Below, one piece after another: positions 22,197 to 29,429 of a stretch of 41,619 nt of DNA. A program made the position numbers and the translations under genes. Origin of the DNA: Pseudomonadota bacterium (GTDB taxonomy: Bacteria > Pseudomonadota > Gammaproteobacteria > GCA-001735895); assembly GCA_022563685.1 (NCBI GenBank), contig JADFMY010000009.1, forward strand, positions 1-41,619. Reading direction: 5' to 3'. The notes under the pieces were generated by a model. It was not told the DNA's origin, did no database searches, and saw nothing but the letters and a program-made list of their open reading frames with translations. The stretch's first letter is position 1. Each line of letters opens with the position of its first letter.

Positions 22197-22250
22197 TGAC
22201 GATTGAGGATTAACGTCTACAGACAGCAATGGTTTTTAATGCATTCAAAT

Positions 22251-22525
22251 TAGGGATAGTCTGATTTATTCAGGGGTTCCTTAGGGAAGGTCTGATTTAT
22301 TCAGGCCTTCCCGCAGTACTATGGACAGGTTTTTGCTCCTGCAAAACCTGCATTTCCCACAGAGCCTGCCCCGCGAGCATCGCGAGTGCTTTGGGTATCC
22401 TTGTGGGTCATGTGCTGCCAAAATCGATGCCGCTAAGGCATTGATTTTGTGAGACAAACGAAAATCACATTTTTCGTTTGTCGTCCTCTGAGAATTCACG
22501 GATGAATTATTCAGAGGTTCCTTAG
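22251..22525. repeat. Hairpin-rich composite repeat between carA and the HDAC gene
   Basis: The 450-base carA-HDAC gap holds a structured element rather than a gene. Copies of a 24-base direct repeat lie at 22251-22274 and 22282-22305 (two differences). The 19-base TTATTCAG(G/A)GGTTCCTTAG occurs at 22266-22284 and again at 22507-22525, so the element is bounded by same-orientation copies. Stem-loops are seen at 22285-22311 (11-bp stem), 22419-22449 (13-bp stem with one wobble) and 22453-22482 (12-bp perfect stem). A minus-strand frame of 92 codons crosses it but encodes these palindromes. It looks like a remnant of a mobile or dispersed repeat. Confidence 0.7.
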
Positions 22526-22563
22526 CACAAATATAGTATGCACCAGGGTTCCCTGGCAATAGA

Positions 22564-23646
22564 TTAGAATAAAGGATGCCTTTCTTTCAGTGCTCGAACA
22601 TCCCCTTCGGCTCTTAGGCTATCTTCAGGATAGAAGGCGATCGGATCTTCGATTTCCATCTCTGCGCCCAATAAACCTGCTGCAACAGCATAAGCACAAA
22701 GAGGTGCATAGCTTGGGTTATACCCTCCCTCCTGAGTCATCACCAGTTTTCCTCCACAGACTTCCTGCACGAGTTCGCGTAACTGACTGGCCATTCGATA
22801 GTAACCTGCCATCGTCACCATTTGCCGGCCATTTGGGTCAAACTGGTTGGCGTCCTGACCGTTAGCGAGAATAATTAAATCTGGATTAAACGCCTGAACC
22901 TTAGGCACAACACACTGTTCAAATACACTCGTGTAACAGATGTCCCCAGCTCCGAAGGGCAATGGCAGGTTGATATTGAATCCGGTGCCGGCAGCTATGC
23001 CGATTTCATCGACCTTGCCTGTTTCTGGATGGGAAGTACCCCAGGAACCGTGATCCATATGCATTGAAATAGTCAGAATATCCTCTCGATTATAAAATCC
23101 GGCCTGGGTTCCATTACCGTGGTGCACGTCCCAGTCTATAATCGCAATTTTTTTATAACCTTGCGCAATCGCCTCAAGTGCAGCTAATCCGATGCCATTA
23201 ATGAAACAGTAACCATCAGCCATGTTTGGCTGAGCATGGTGATTAGGCGGCCGACAGATACCATAGCTCATCAGGCCTTCGCCACCAAGTACGTATCTGA
23301 GTGCCGAGAGCGCAGCACCTGCTGCGAGACGCGCAACTTCCAGGCCACCTTTGGGCAAATAGGTCGATGGCGAGAGGTATTCTCCTGTTTTGTCGGCCTC
23401 TTTGAGGCGCTGCAGGTATTCCTCCGTATGAAACTCGAGTAACTCCTTATCAGTTGCGCTAACCGGGGTTCCCCAACTCAGTCGATTTCCCAATGGACCT
23501 CTTTTCAATACCGATACGGTGTTGATGATCCGATCGGCGCCTTCAGGCTGCTCGATTTGTTTTTCCAGCAGAGGCGATGGACAGGAGTCGAACATGCCAT
23601 CTGGAATTCGATGTAATAACATTCTTTCATCATAGAAAATTTTCAT
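22564..23646 (-). CDS. Class II histone-deacetylase-like amidohydrolase
   Basis: A zinc amidohydrolase of the HDAC/acetylpolyamine amidohydrolase superfamily, 360 residues; in bacteria these remove acetyl groups from small amines rather than histones. Key residues are in place: the catalytic histidine pair His136-His137 (RPPNHHAQP, with Asn where Gly is usual), zinc ligands Asp173 and His175 (DWDVHHGNGT) and Asp265 (NGQDANQFDP), and the transition-state tyrosine Tyr309 (EGGYN). It starts 23 bases after the M24 gene stop, on the same strand, so the pair is probably one operon. The substrate is not known from sequence. The neighbouring creatinase-like hydrolase suggests deacetylation of a ring-opening or amidine-hydrolysis product, by analogy with the ectoine pathway; this is inference. 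Confidence 0.88.
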   Translation of the reverse strand: MKIFYDERMLLHRIPDGMFDSCPSPLLEKQIEQPEGADRIINTVSVLKRGPLGNRLSWGTPVSATDKELLEFHTEEYLQRLKEADKTGEYLSPSTYLPKGGLEVARLAAGAALSALRYVLGGEGLMSYGICRPPNHHAQPNMADGYCFINGIGLAALEAIAQGYKKIAIIDWDVHHGNGTQAGFYNREDILTISMHMDHGSWGTSHPETGKVDEIGIAAGTGFNINLPLPFGAGDICYTSVFEQCVVPKVQAFNPDLIILANGQDANQFDPNGRQMVTMAGYYRMASQLRELVQEVCGGKLVMTQEGGYNPSYAPLCAYAVAAGLLGAEMEIEDPIAFYPEDSLRAEGDVRALKERHPLF

Positions 23647-23669
23647 TTTACGGAGCTTCCAAATCTTGG

Positions 23670-24911
23670 TCAGGCAAACAGGACCTGAAGTTCACGCGGC
23701 GTGCTGCAGGCAAATTGTGCGTGATTTTCCTGAAATAAAAGGGTTTCGATAGTGACTGATAAACCGGCGCTATTGGGAGCAAAGAAATTACATTCGTGGT
23801 TGACGACACTCATAGGTCCAAAGATATCAGTTTCCTTTGTCATGCTCAGGTCATAAATATAGGTTCCGACCCAATCCGGTGGGAAGGCAATACCCAGTTC
23901 ATAACCACCTGACCAATAACAGTCTTCAAAAATACCCGCTTCAACATAATAGTCACGTATCGATTCAAGTAACCTTTTGACCTTCAGTCCTGGTTTCAGC
24001 TGAGATTGAATAATTTCAAAAGCCTTTATCGATTTTCCGTGAAGAGCTGCAACCTCGGCGGGTGGCTCCCCTACCCAGAAACTGCGCGCAATATTGCAAT
24101 GGTAACGATTAAACACACCGCATAAATCGACGTTCACGCGCTCACCCATCTGTATCGGTTTTCGACTGGCAAGTGGGTGCAGGCAATTCGATCTAAACCC
24201 GGACATAACCGGTGGAAGAATAGCTGGAAATTCACCGCCCGCTCTGGCCATGGCCGATGTGAAGGCCGCAAACACTTCGAGTTCCATTACCCCGGGCTGG
24301 ATAGCGTCTCTTGCCGCGGCCATACCAATATCTGCAATTCGACCTGCCTCTACCAGGCAATCCATTTCCAGCGCAGATTTTTTCCTGCGAGCCTCACGAA
24401 CTATGTCCGTTCCATCAATTACTTTCATACCTGTCGATTCAAAGCCTTTTCGGTATAGCTTCGAGACGACAGGATTGGGTCGATAGTTATAGAGTTCCAG
24501 GCCAACTGAACCCTTTAGCCAGCCCGCCGCCTTAAGCTCCTTAAGAATGAACGAAATACCATCGCGGCGGGATTCGATCGGGAATATTCGAACGTCTTTC
24601 GATACAGTCCCGATAGCGACTAACATCGCCTCGCTGGGGGTTTCAAAATGGATAGTCGTGTCGTGGTTAACCTGCACGGCAATGCCGCTAGTCGGGGGGA
24701 AGTTTCGGCCACTTTGAGCCTGATACCACTCAGATTGAAAACCGCTCACATAGTACAAACTCTCAGGTGATGTCAGGAATAGCAATTCAATTCCAAAACC
24801 TTCCATGAGGCGCCTGATGCGATTAAGCCGCTCTTCATACTCTGCCTCCGGGAAAGGCACTTCTTTGTGTTGAGGCGCAACGGCCAGGGCTGCTTGAAAA
24901 TTTGCTTTCAT
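23670..24911 (-). CDS. Creatinase/ectoine-hydrolase-like M24-fold protein
   Basis: A pita-bread-fold (M24) hydrolase, 413 residues. The N-terminal creatinase domain spans about 25-165 (EERLNRIRRLMEGFGIELLFLTSPESLYYVSGF); the catalytic-fold domain is about 175-400. The conserved His245 (CLHPLASRK) and the first metal-ligand Asp262 are present. The second Asp is Asn273 (CNIARSF), and the third-ligand histidine region reads GGYELGIAFPPDW, without the usual His. That pattern resembles creatinase and the DoeA group rather than true metallo-aminopeptidases. The frame is open 126 codons further upstream, but that part overlaps the truncated yibQ in another frame and shows no family similarity, so I start at the ATG at 24911 (weak Shine-Dalgarno). 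Confidence 0.82.
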   Translation of the reverse strand: MKANFQAALAVAPQHKEVPFPEAEYEERLNRIRRLMEGFGIELLFLTSPESLYYVSGFQSEWYQAQSGRNFPPTSGIAVQVNHDTTIHFETPSEAMLVAIGTVSKDVRIFPIESRRDGISFILKELKAAGWLKGSVGLELYNYRPNPVVSKLYRKGFESTGMKVIDGTDIVREARRKKSALEMDCLVEAGRIADIGMAAARDAIQPGVMELEVFAAFTSAMARAGGEFPAILPPVMSGFRSNCLHPLASRKPIQMGERVNVDLCGVFNRYHCNIARSFWVGEPPAEVAALHGKSIKAFEIIQSQLKPGLKVKRLLESIRDYYVEAGIFEDCYWSGGYELGIAFPPDWVGTYIYDLSMTKETDIFGPMSVVNHECNFFAPNSAGLSVTIETLLFQENHAQFACSTPRELQVLFA

Positions 24912-24969
24912 CACGGTTACCAGTGTGCGGCAGGATCCAGCTATTAAAGCCTGGGAGCTACGGGTTAAT

Positions 24970-25341
24970 TTAATGCAAATGTGCCAGGTAATTTTCCCAG
25001 GTGTGACGTTTCCTCGAAACCATATTGCGCGTGAGCTGATTTTCATCCATCGAATCATGCAACGCGTTTGGTTCAGACGGCGCGGTTGGGATTGAGGACT
25101 GCGACGGAAGGTGCAGGATAATTTCCTTGCCTGGCTGATGTGCAAAGGCTGCCGGTTTTCGGCTATTGGAGGCACCTGGTATGATCGCGAAAGTATGGTC
25201 ACCTTCCAGCTTGATCGCCGCCTGACCCTGGTCGAGCGAATACCCGATATCGTCGATGACCAGGGACAGAACCGGGTGCTGACCACCAACTGCAGCAGTG
25301 GTAAAGCATAGAAATGCCGTGACCAGGTATACTTTCGTCAA
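24970..25341 (-). pseudogene. yibQ: Truncated divergent polysaccharide deacetylase (YibQ-like)
   Basis: A 123-codon frame starting with TTG seven bases after the ctpA stop. It has a signal peptide (VYLVTAFLCFTTAAVGG) and then the start of the divergent polysaccharide deacetylase domain: LSLVIDDIGYSLDQG, FAIIPGASNS, KEIILHLPSQS. Family members are normally about 250 residues or more. Here the match stops around MDENQLTRNMV, and the frame ends after SRKRHTWENYLAHLH. The missing C-terminal half was not found in any frame up to carA. The usual order in relatives is envC-ctpA-yibQ, so this is the old yibQ locus, cut at about 25010-25030. The residual protein is probably inactive. Confidence 0.8.
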
Positions 25342-25345
25342 GCCG

Positions 25346-26662
25346 TTAGCTGCTTTTGCGCTGATTCAGGATGTGTAAACCCTTGAGCAGATTAAGCGCT
25401 TCATATAACTGGAAGTCGGTCTGGGCCAGGGTTTCGGCGTCATTTTTATCAGCCTCATCACGAGCGTCACTGCTGGTGTCTTCTTCACCGTTGGGATTGC
25501 TCAGGCGGCCATCGAGGTCTTTTTCGGAAAACGACTTCCTCTGCGAGCCTTCTTTGGCGGCGACACTGAGCGTGCTCAAAACGATATCCGGATCGATACC
25601 CCTGGCCTGTATCGAACGTCCGTCGGGGGTGAAATATCGTGCCGTGGTCAGTTTTACCGCTGAACCATTGCGTAATTCCTGAATGGTTTGAACCGACCCT
25701 TTGCCGAAGGATTTGGTACCCATAATGATCGCCCGTTTGTGATCCTGCATCGCGCCGGCGACAATTTCCGATGCCGAGGCTGAGCCACCATTGATCAATA
25801 TAATCAGTGGGGCGCCATTAAGACTGTCGCCTGGAGTGGCGAGGTAGCGATTACTCGAGTCTTTGATGCGACCTTCGGTGTATACGATCAGACCATCATC
25901 GATAAAGGCGTCTGATACACCTACTGCACCATTCAAAACACCACCGGGATTATTGCGCAAATCGAGAACCAGCCCTACGAGTTTGTTCTGCTTTTGCAGA
26001 TCGGAAATAGCCTTGAGTAAATCGGTTGTGGTGCGAGACTGAAAATTAGTAATACGCACATAACCGTAACCCGGCTCCAGCATGCGATTCTTAACGCTCT
26101 TAACGCGAATTATTTCGCGCGTAATGGTGAAAATCAGTGGTTTCGGTTCACCTTCACGGATCACCGTGAGTACGATGTCGGTATTAGGTTTGCCACGCAT
26201 CAGTTTTACCGCTTCGTTCAGGGTCATGCCCTTGACTGACTTGTCGTCGAGTTTGACGATCAGGTCGCTGGCCTGTATTCCTGCCCGAAACGCGGGCGTA
26301 TCGTCGATTGGGGAGATCACTTTTACGAAGCCATTTTCCATCCCGACTTCGATTCCGAGGCCGCCGAACTGTCCGGTGGTGCCAATCTTCAAGTCTCCAA
26401 ATTCTGAAGTATTTAAAAAGGATGAATGTGGGTCGAGCCCACTGAGCATCCCTCTAATCGCATCCTCGATCAATTGTTTGTCATCGACAGATTCAACATA
26501 GTCAGATTTGATACGTGAAAATACTTCGGTAAAGGCCCGTAATTCCTCAAACGGAATATCCTGGTCATCTTTTAGTGCGTAGACGCTATGCCCGATGGCC
26601 AAAGAAAGGCCAAGCACTATCCCTACCAGAAAATAGGTTGATTTTCGTAAATTGTTAGGCAT
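25346..26662 (-). CDS. ctpA: Carboxyl-terminal processing protease (S41 family)
   Basis: Periplasmic serine protease with a PDZ domain. An N-terminal membrane/signal segment (STYFLVGIVLGLSLAIGHSVYA) precedes the PDZ domain at about 85-165 (GQFGGLGIEVGMENGFVKVISPIDDTPA). The catalytic Ser is in GSASASEIVAGAMQD and the Lys in TKSFGKGSVQ. The start is the ATG at 26662 (438 residues, MPNNLRKS) because GGAGAA sits four bases upstream; the frame six codons longer has no such site. The acidic tail of about 50 residues is poorly conserved. It lies between envC and the yibQ remnant. Confidence 0.95.
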   Translation of the reverse strand: MPNNLRKSTYFLVGIVLGLSLAIGHSVYALKDDQDIPFEELRAFTEVFSRIKSDYVESVDDKQLIEDAIRGMLSGLDPHSSFLNTSEFGDLKIGTTGQFGGLGIEVGMENGFVKVISPIDDTPAFRAGIQASDLIVKLDDKSVKGMTLNEAVKLMRGKPNTDIVLTVIREGEPKPLIFTITREIIRVKSVKNRMLEPGYGYVRITNFQSRTTTDLLKAISDLQKQNKLVGLVLDLRNNPGGVLNGAVGVSDAFIDDGLIVYTEGRIKDSSNRYLATPGDSLNGAPLIILINGGSASASEIVAGAMQDHKRAIIMGTKSFGKGSVQTIQELRNGSAVKLTTARYFTPDGRSIQARGIDPDIVLSTLSVAAKEGSQRKSFSEKDLDGRLSNPNGEEDTSSDARDEADKNDAETLAQTDFQLYEALNLLKGLHILNQRKSS

Positions 26663-26805
26663 TAATTTCTCCGCATGCATGCTCTAATTGTAGACCAAAT
26701 GCTGTTTGAGAAGTTGTTATACCTCCCAAAATAGCATTTTCGCACTGGTTTGTTTATCCCTCCAGGAGTAGATCCATCGTTCCAGCTGTATTGATGCTAC
26801 CCTGG

Positions 26806-27996
26806 CTAGGATGTGAACAGGTTACTGCTCTTGCACCACCGCGTGGGGTCTTGTGGTTTTCCTTTCTTTCGGATTTCGAAATAGAGACCTGTTTGTGATT
26901 GTCCACCGCTATTACCAATACTACTGATTATATCACCGGACTCAACCCATTCTCCGGCTGATTTAAACAATGATTCATTGTGTCCATATAGTGACAGGTA
27001 TGAATTGCCATGGTCGATGATGACTAAATTGCCCATACCGCGTAGCCAGTCCGCAAATGCAATGCGGCCATGAGAAATAGCCCGCACGTATCTGCCGGCG
27101 GGTGCATCGATCACTATTCCCTGCCAACGCAGGCCAGAGAGCGGCTTTCGTCGTCCGAATAACTGTTTTAATTTTCCTTTCACCGGCCAGGCCAGTTTAC
27201 CTTTGAGCATGGCAAAGGTTTTTCTGTCGAATTCGGGGTCCTGCAATGGTGTTTCGGTCAGAATTTCCTGTATCGAACTGATCAGGTTTTGCAGTTGGTT
27301 GGCGTCGTCCTCGAGTTTGCTCAGGTAGCGGCCCTGTTTCTTTAATAGTTTATCCAGTAACGCGATAATGGATTTACGTTTATTACGATCCTTGCTCAGT
27401 TGGGCGATCTGTGTTTTTTGTAACTTGTGGTTTTTTTCCAGCCCCAGCCGGGTGTTGTTGATCTGGATCTCGGTTTCGATAATCTTGTCGATATTTGCCT
27501 TGACGTTATCGATCAACTTGACTCGGGCGTTCGAGAAATACTGGTAATACACCAGATTGCGCTGAAAGATCTCCGGATCCTGTTGTGAAAAAAGCAGTTT
27601 CGCCTTTTCCTGCGTGCCCAGTGTGAAGGCGGTGTACACCTGCTGTGCCAGGATATCGTTTTCACGGCTGAGCTGCTGCTGATGTTGTTTTCGTGTTTTG
27701 CGTAGTTTTTTGAGCTCGGCCTGTTTTCGCCCTATTTTCTTTTCAGTATCCCGAATTTTCCGGCTGAGGGCGCCGACCTTGCGTTCGATTTTTTCCAGTT
27801 GCCTGGTATAGCGCGATTTACTGTCTTCCTTAACGTCGATCGTCTGTTTTAATTTGCTGATTTTAACCTGAAGGGCCTTGAGCTCTTCCTCTTTCAGGTC
27901 TTTCTGGTTCGCGCTCGCAGGCGCTGCAAGCAGGCACAACGTAAGAAGGGTGAAAACCAGCAGCCGGGTAAAAGAGATATCGAATATCCGCGTCAT
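26806..27996 (-). CDS. envC: Murein hydrolase activator EnvC
   Basis: Periplasmic LytM-like factor that activates septal amidases during cell division. It has 396 residues: a signal peptide (FTRLLVFTLLTLCLLAAPASA), a long coiled coil rich in Lys/Glu/Gln (about 32-250) and a C-terminal LytM domain (about 275-392). Metal-binding positions are degenerate (GLRWQGIVIDAP in place of the His-x3-Asp site; GLYFEIR in place of HxH), as in E. coli EnvC, which is not itself a hydrolase. It is divergent from the ArsR-type gene. The phosphoglycerate mutase gene that precedes envC in many relatives is absent here. Confidence 0.93.
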   Translation of the reverse strand: MTRIFDISFTRLLVFTLLTLCLLAAPASANQKDLKEEELKALQVKISKLKQTIDVKEDSKSRYTRQLEKIERKVGALSRKIRDTEKKIGRKQAELKKLRKTRKQHQQQLSRENDILAQQVYTAFTLGTQEKAKLLFSQQDPEIFQRNLVYYQYFSNARVKLIDNVKANIDKIIETEIQINNTRLGLEKNHKLQKTQIAQLSKDRNKRKSIIALLDKLLKKQGRYLSKLEDDANQLQNLISSIQEILTETPLQDPEFDRKTFAMLKGKLAWPVKGKLKQLFGRRKPLSGLRWQGIVIDAPAGRYVRAISHGRIAFADWLRGMGNLVIIDHGNSYLSLYGHNESLFKSAGEWVESGDIISSIGNSGGQSQTGLYFEIRKKGKPQDPTRWCKSSNLFTS

Positions 27997-28065
27997 GGCG
28001 CGAAATCATACTGGAATTTATTTTGTCTGACCAATCTGGGCGCTCTGAATTAGGTCTGTCATCGG

Positions 28066-28094
28066 TAGACAATTATATACGATTCAATCATAAT
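28066..28094 (+). promoter_or_regulatory. Likely promoter and operator region of the arsR-rhodanese-secB-gpsA unit
   Basis: TAGACA (28066-28071, five of six to TTGACA), a 17-base spacer and CATAAT (28089-28094, five of six) lie 37 bases before the regulator ATG. A small dyad, CGATT-N7-AATCG (28080-28096), covers the -10 and could be an operator for the encoded ArsR protein. A perfect TATAAT on the opposite strand (28072-28077) lies in the spacer and may serve envC. Read by eye. Confidence 0.5.
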
Positions 28095-28130
28095 CGAACG
28101 CTAATATTATTGTTTGGTAATAAACCGTCA

Positions 28131-28460
28131 ATGAATTTTGATTCGGTAGAGTCGATCGACGCCTCGCAGTTACTCGCGCGGGAAGAAGACATTGAAACAG
28201 CGTCGCGTTCGCTCAAAGCCATGTCACATCCACTGCGTTTGAAAATTCTTTGTACCCTCGGAAGCCAGGAAATCAGCGTGCAGGGCATAGTCGACAATGT
28301 CGGGACTTCGCAAAGCAATATTTCACAACACCTCGCGATTTTACGCGATAAGGGTATACTGGCATCGCGCAAGGATGCCAATCGAGTTTTTTACCGTGTT
28401 GGTGATGCACGTACCCTGCGTTTGATCGGTATGATGCAAGAAGTTTTCTGTTCTTCGTAA
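28131..28460 (+). CDS. ArsR-family regulator of the persulfide-sensing type (BigR/SqrR/YgaV-like)
   Basis: A 109-residue winged-helix repressor. The ArsR core reads SLKAMSHPLRLKILCTLGS, the recognition helix TSQSNISQHLAILRDKGILASRKDANRVFYRVGD. Two cysteines are present, Cys41 (ILC in helix 2) and Cys107 (VFCSS at the end). These match the pair that forms a polysulfide bridge in SqrR/BigR and are in the same places as in E. coli YgaV. No CxC metal-binding box of arsenic or cadmium sensors is seen. I start at the ATG at 28131; the frame is open 36 codons further up, through the promoter. A rhodanese gene follows after 13 bases, which fits a sulfur-responsive role, but the ligand is inferred. 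Confidence 0.85.
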   Translation: MNFDSVESIDASQLLAREEDIETASRSLKAMSHPLRLKILCTLGSQEISVQGIVDNVGTSQSNISQHLAILRDKGILASRKDANRVFYRVGDARTLRLIGMMQEVFCSS

Positions 28461-28473
28461 TATCCTATAATCC

Positions 28474-28902
28474 ATGATTGCTCAAATAACTGAATTTTCA
28501 GCTAATCACCCTTTGTTGGTTGGCGGTTTTGTTGTTTTGCTGGTTGCGTTATTTTTTAATGAACTCAAACACGCGGCGAAAAAATTTAAAAGTCTGGTAC
28601 CCGCCGAAGTGATCCGGATGATGAATAACGAGGAAGTGGTATTGCTCGATGTCAGGGAGCCGTCCGAAACCGCAGCGGGGAAACTAGCCAGGGCAATCCA
28701 GATTCCGGCGGGTTCGGTGGCCCAGCGTATCAGTGAACTCAAAAAGCACCGGGGTAAACCGGTCATAGTTTATTGCAAAACCGGCGCTCGTTCCGGAATT
28801 GCCTGCAGCGCGTTAAATAAAGATGGTTTCGAAAATATTTATAGCATGAAAGGCGGCATACTCGCCTGGCAGGACGAGCATTTACCGGTCGTGAAAAAAT
28901 AG
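28474..28902 (+). CDS. Membrane-anchored rhodanese-like sulfurtransferase (YibN-type)
   Basis: A 142-residue protein with one N-terminal membrane helix (about 13-29, LLVGGFVVLLVALFFNE) and a single rhodanese domain. The active-site cysteine is Cys101 in VYCKTGARSGIA, with the substrate-loop Arg following. DVREPSETAAGKLARAIQIPAG is the typical first half. In E. coli the homologue yibN precedes grxC and secB; here grxC is absent and secB follows after 44 bases. Likely role: sulfane-sulfur transfer at the inner membrane, next to a persulfide-type regulator. Confidence 0.9.
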   Translation: MIAQITEFSANHPLLVGGFVVLLVALFFNELKHAAKKFKSLVPAEVIRMMNNEEVVLLDVREPSETAAGKLARAIQIPAGSVAQRISELKKHRGKPVIVYCKTGARSGIACSALNKDGFENIYSMKGGILAWQDEHLPVVKK

Positions 28903-28946
28903 GCTGCCGGTGCGGTAAACATCCCCTTGAAGAGGTATTCAGTACG

Positions 28947-29420
28947 ATGAGCGAAAAACAGGCTCAGGAAAATCAATTCGCTATTCAGAAACTTTACGTC
29001 AAGGATATTTCTTTTGAATCGCCTGGCGCACCGGGTGCATTCAGTTTCAAGAAATGGGAACCAAAAATCGATATTAACTTAAATAATGCGCATAAGATCA
29101 TCAGCGAAAATGTATACGAGGCGGTTTTAACTATCACGGCAACCGTGAAGCAAGACGGTAAAGCCGCTTTCCTGGTAGAAGTACAGCAGGCCGGGATATT
29201 TACCGTCGCCGGATTTAAGGAACAGGATCGAAATTACATCCTCGCCAGCCAATGCATGAATATTTTGTTTCCTTATGCCAGGGAGGTGATTTCGGATTTG
29301 ACCGCACGCGGTGGCTTCCCACCGTTTATACTTTCCCCGGTAAATTTCGATGCCCTGTATCAGCAGCACGTTCAGCGGCAAAAGGATAAACAGCAGGAAA
29401 CGGAAGACCTAAAGCACTGA
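28947..29420 (+). CDS. secB: Protein-export chaperone SecB
   Basis: Cytosolic tetrameric chaperone that keeps precursors unfolded and delivers them to SecA. It has 157 residues, the usual length. Family signatures are visible: FAIQKLYVKDISFESPGAP, then VEVQQAGIFTVAGF and the C-terminal FPYAREVISDLTARGGFPPFILSPVNFDALY. GAAGAGG lies 11 bases before the ATG. gpsA follows after nine bases. Confidence 0.97.
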   Translation: MSEKQAQENQFAIQKLYVKDISFESPGAPGAFSFKKWEPKIDINLNNAHKIISENVYEAVLTITATVKQDGKAAFLVEVQQAGIFTVAGFKEQDRNYILASQCMNILFPYAREVISDLTARGGFPPFILSPVNFDALYQQHVQRQKDKQQETEDLKH

Positions 29421-29429
29421 TAAGGTACA

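Noticed and set aside
22281-22559. A 92-codon minus-strand reading frame in the carA-HDAC gap
   Set aside because: It translates the direct repeats and hairpins of the composite repeat, has no recognisable domain and no convincing ribosome-binding site. The open frame is better explained by the repeat.
24912-25289. A 126-residue N-terminal extension of the M24 protein
   Set aside because: This part overlaps the yibQ remnant in another frame, is rich in Arg/Ser/Thr with no family similarity, and precedes a normal M24 N-terminus. It is a chance open frame.
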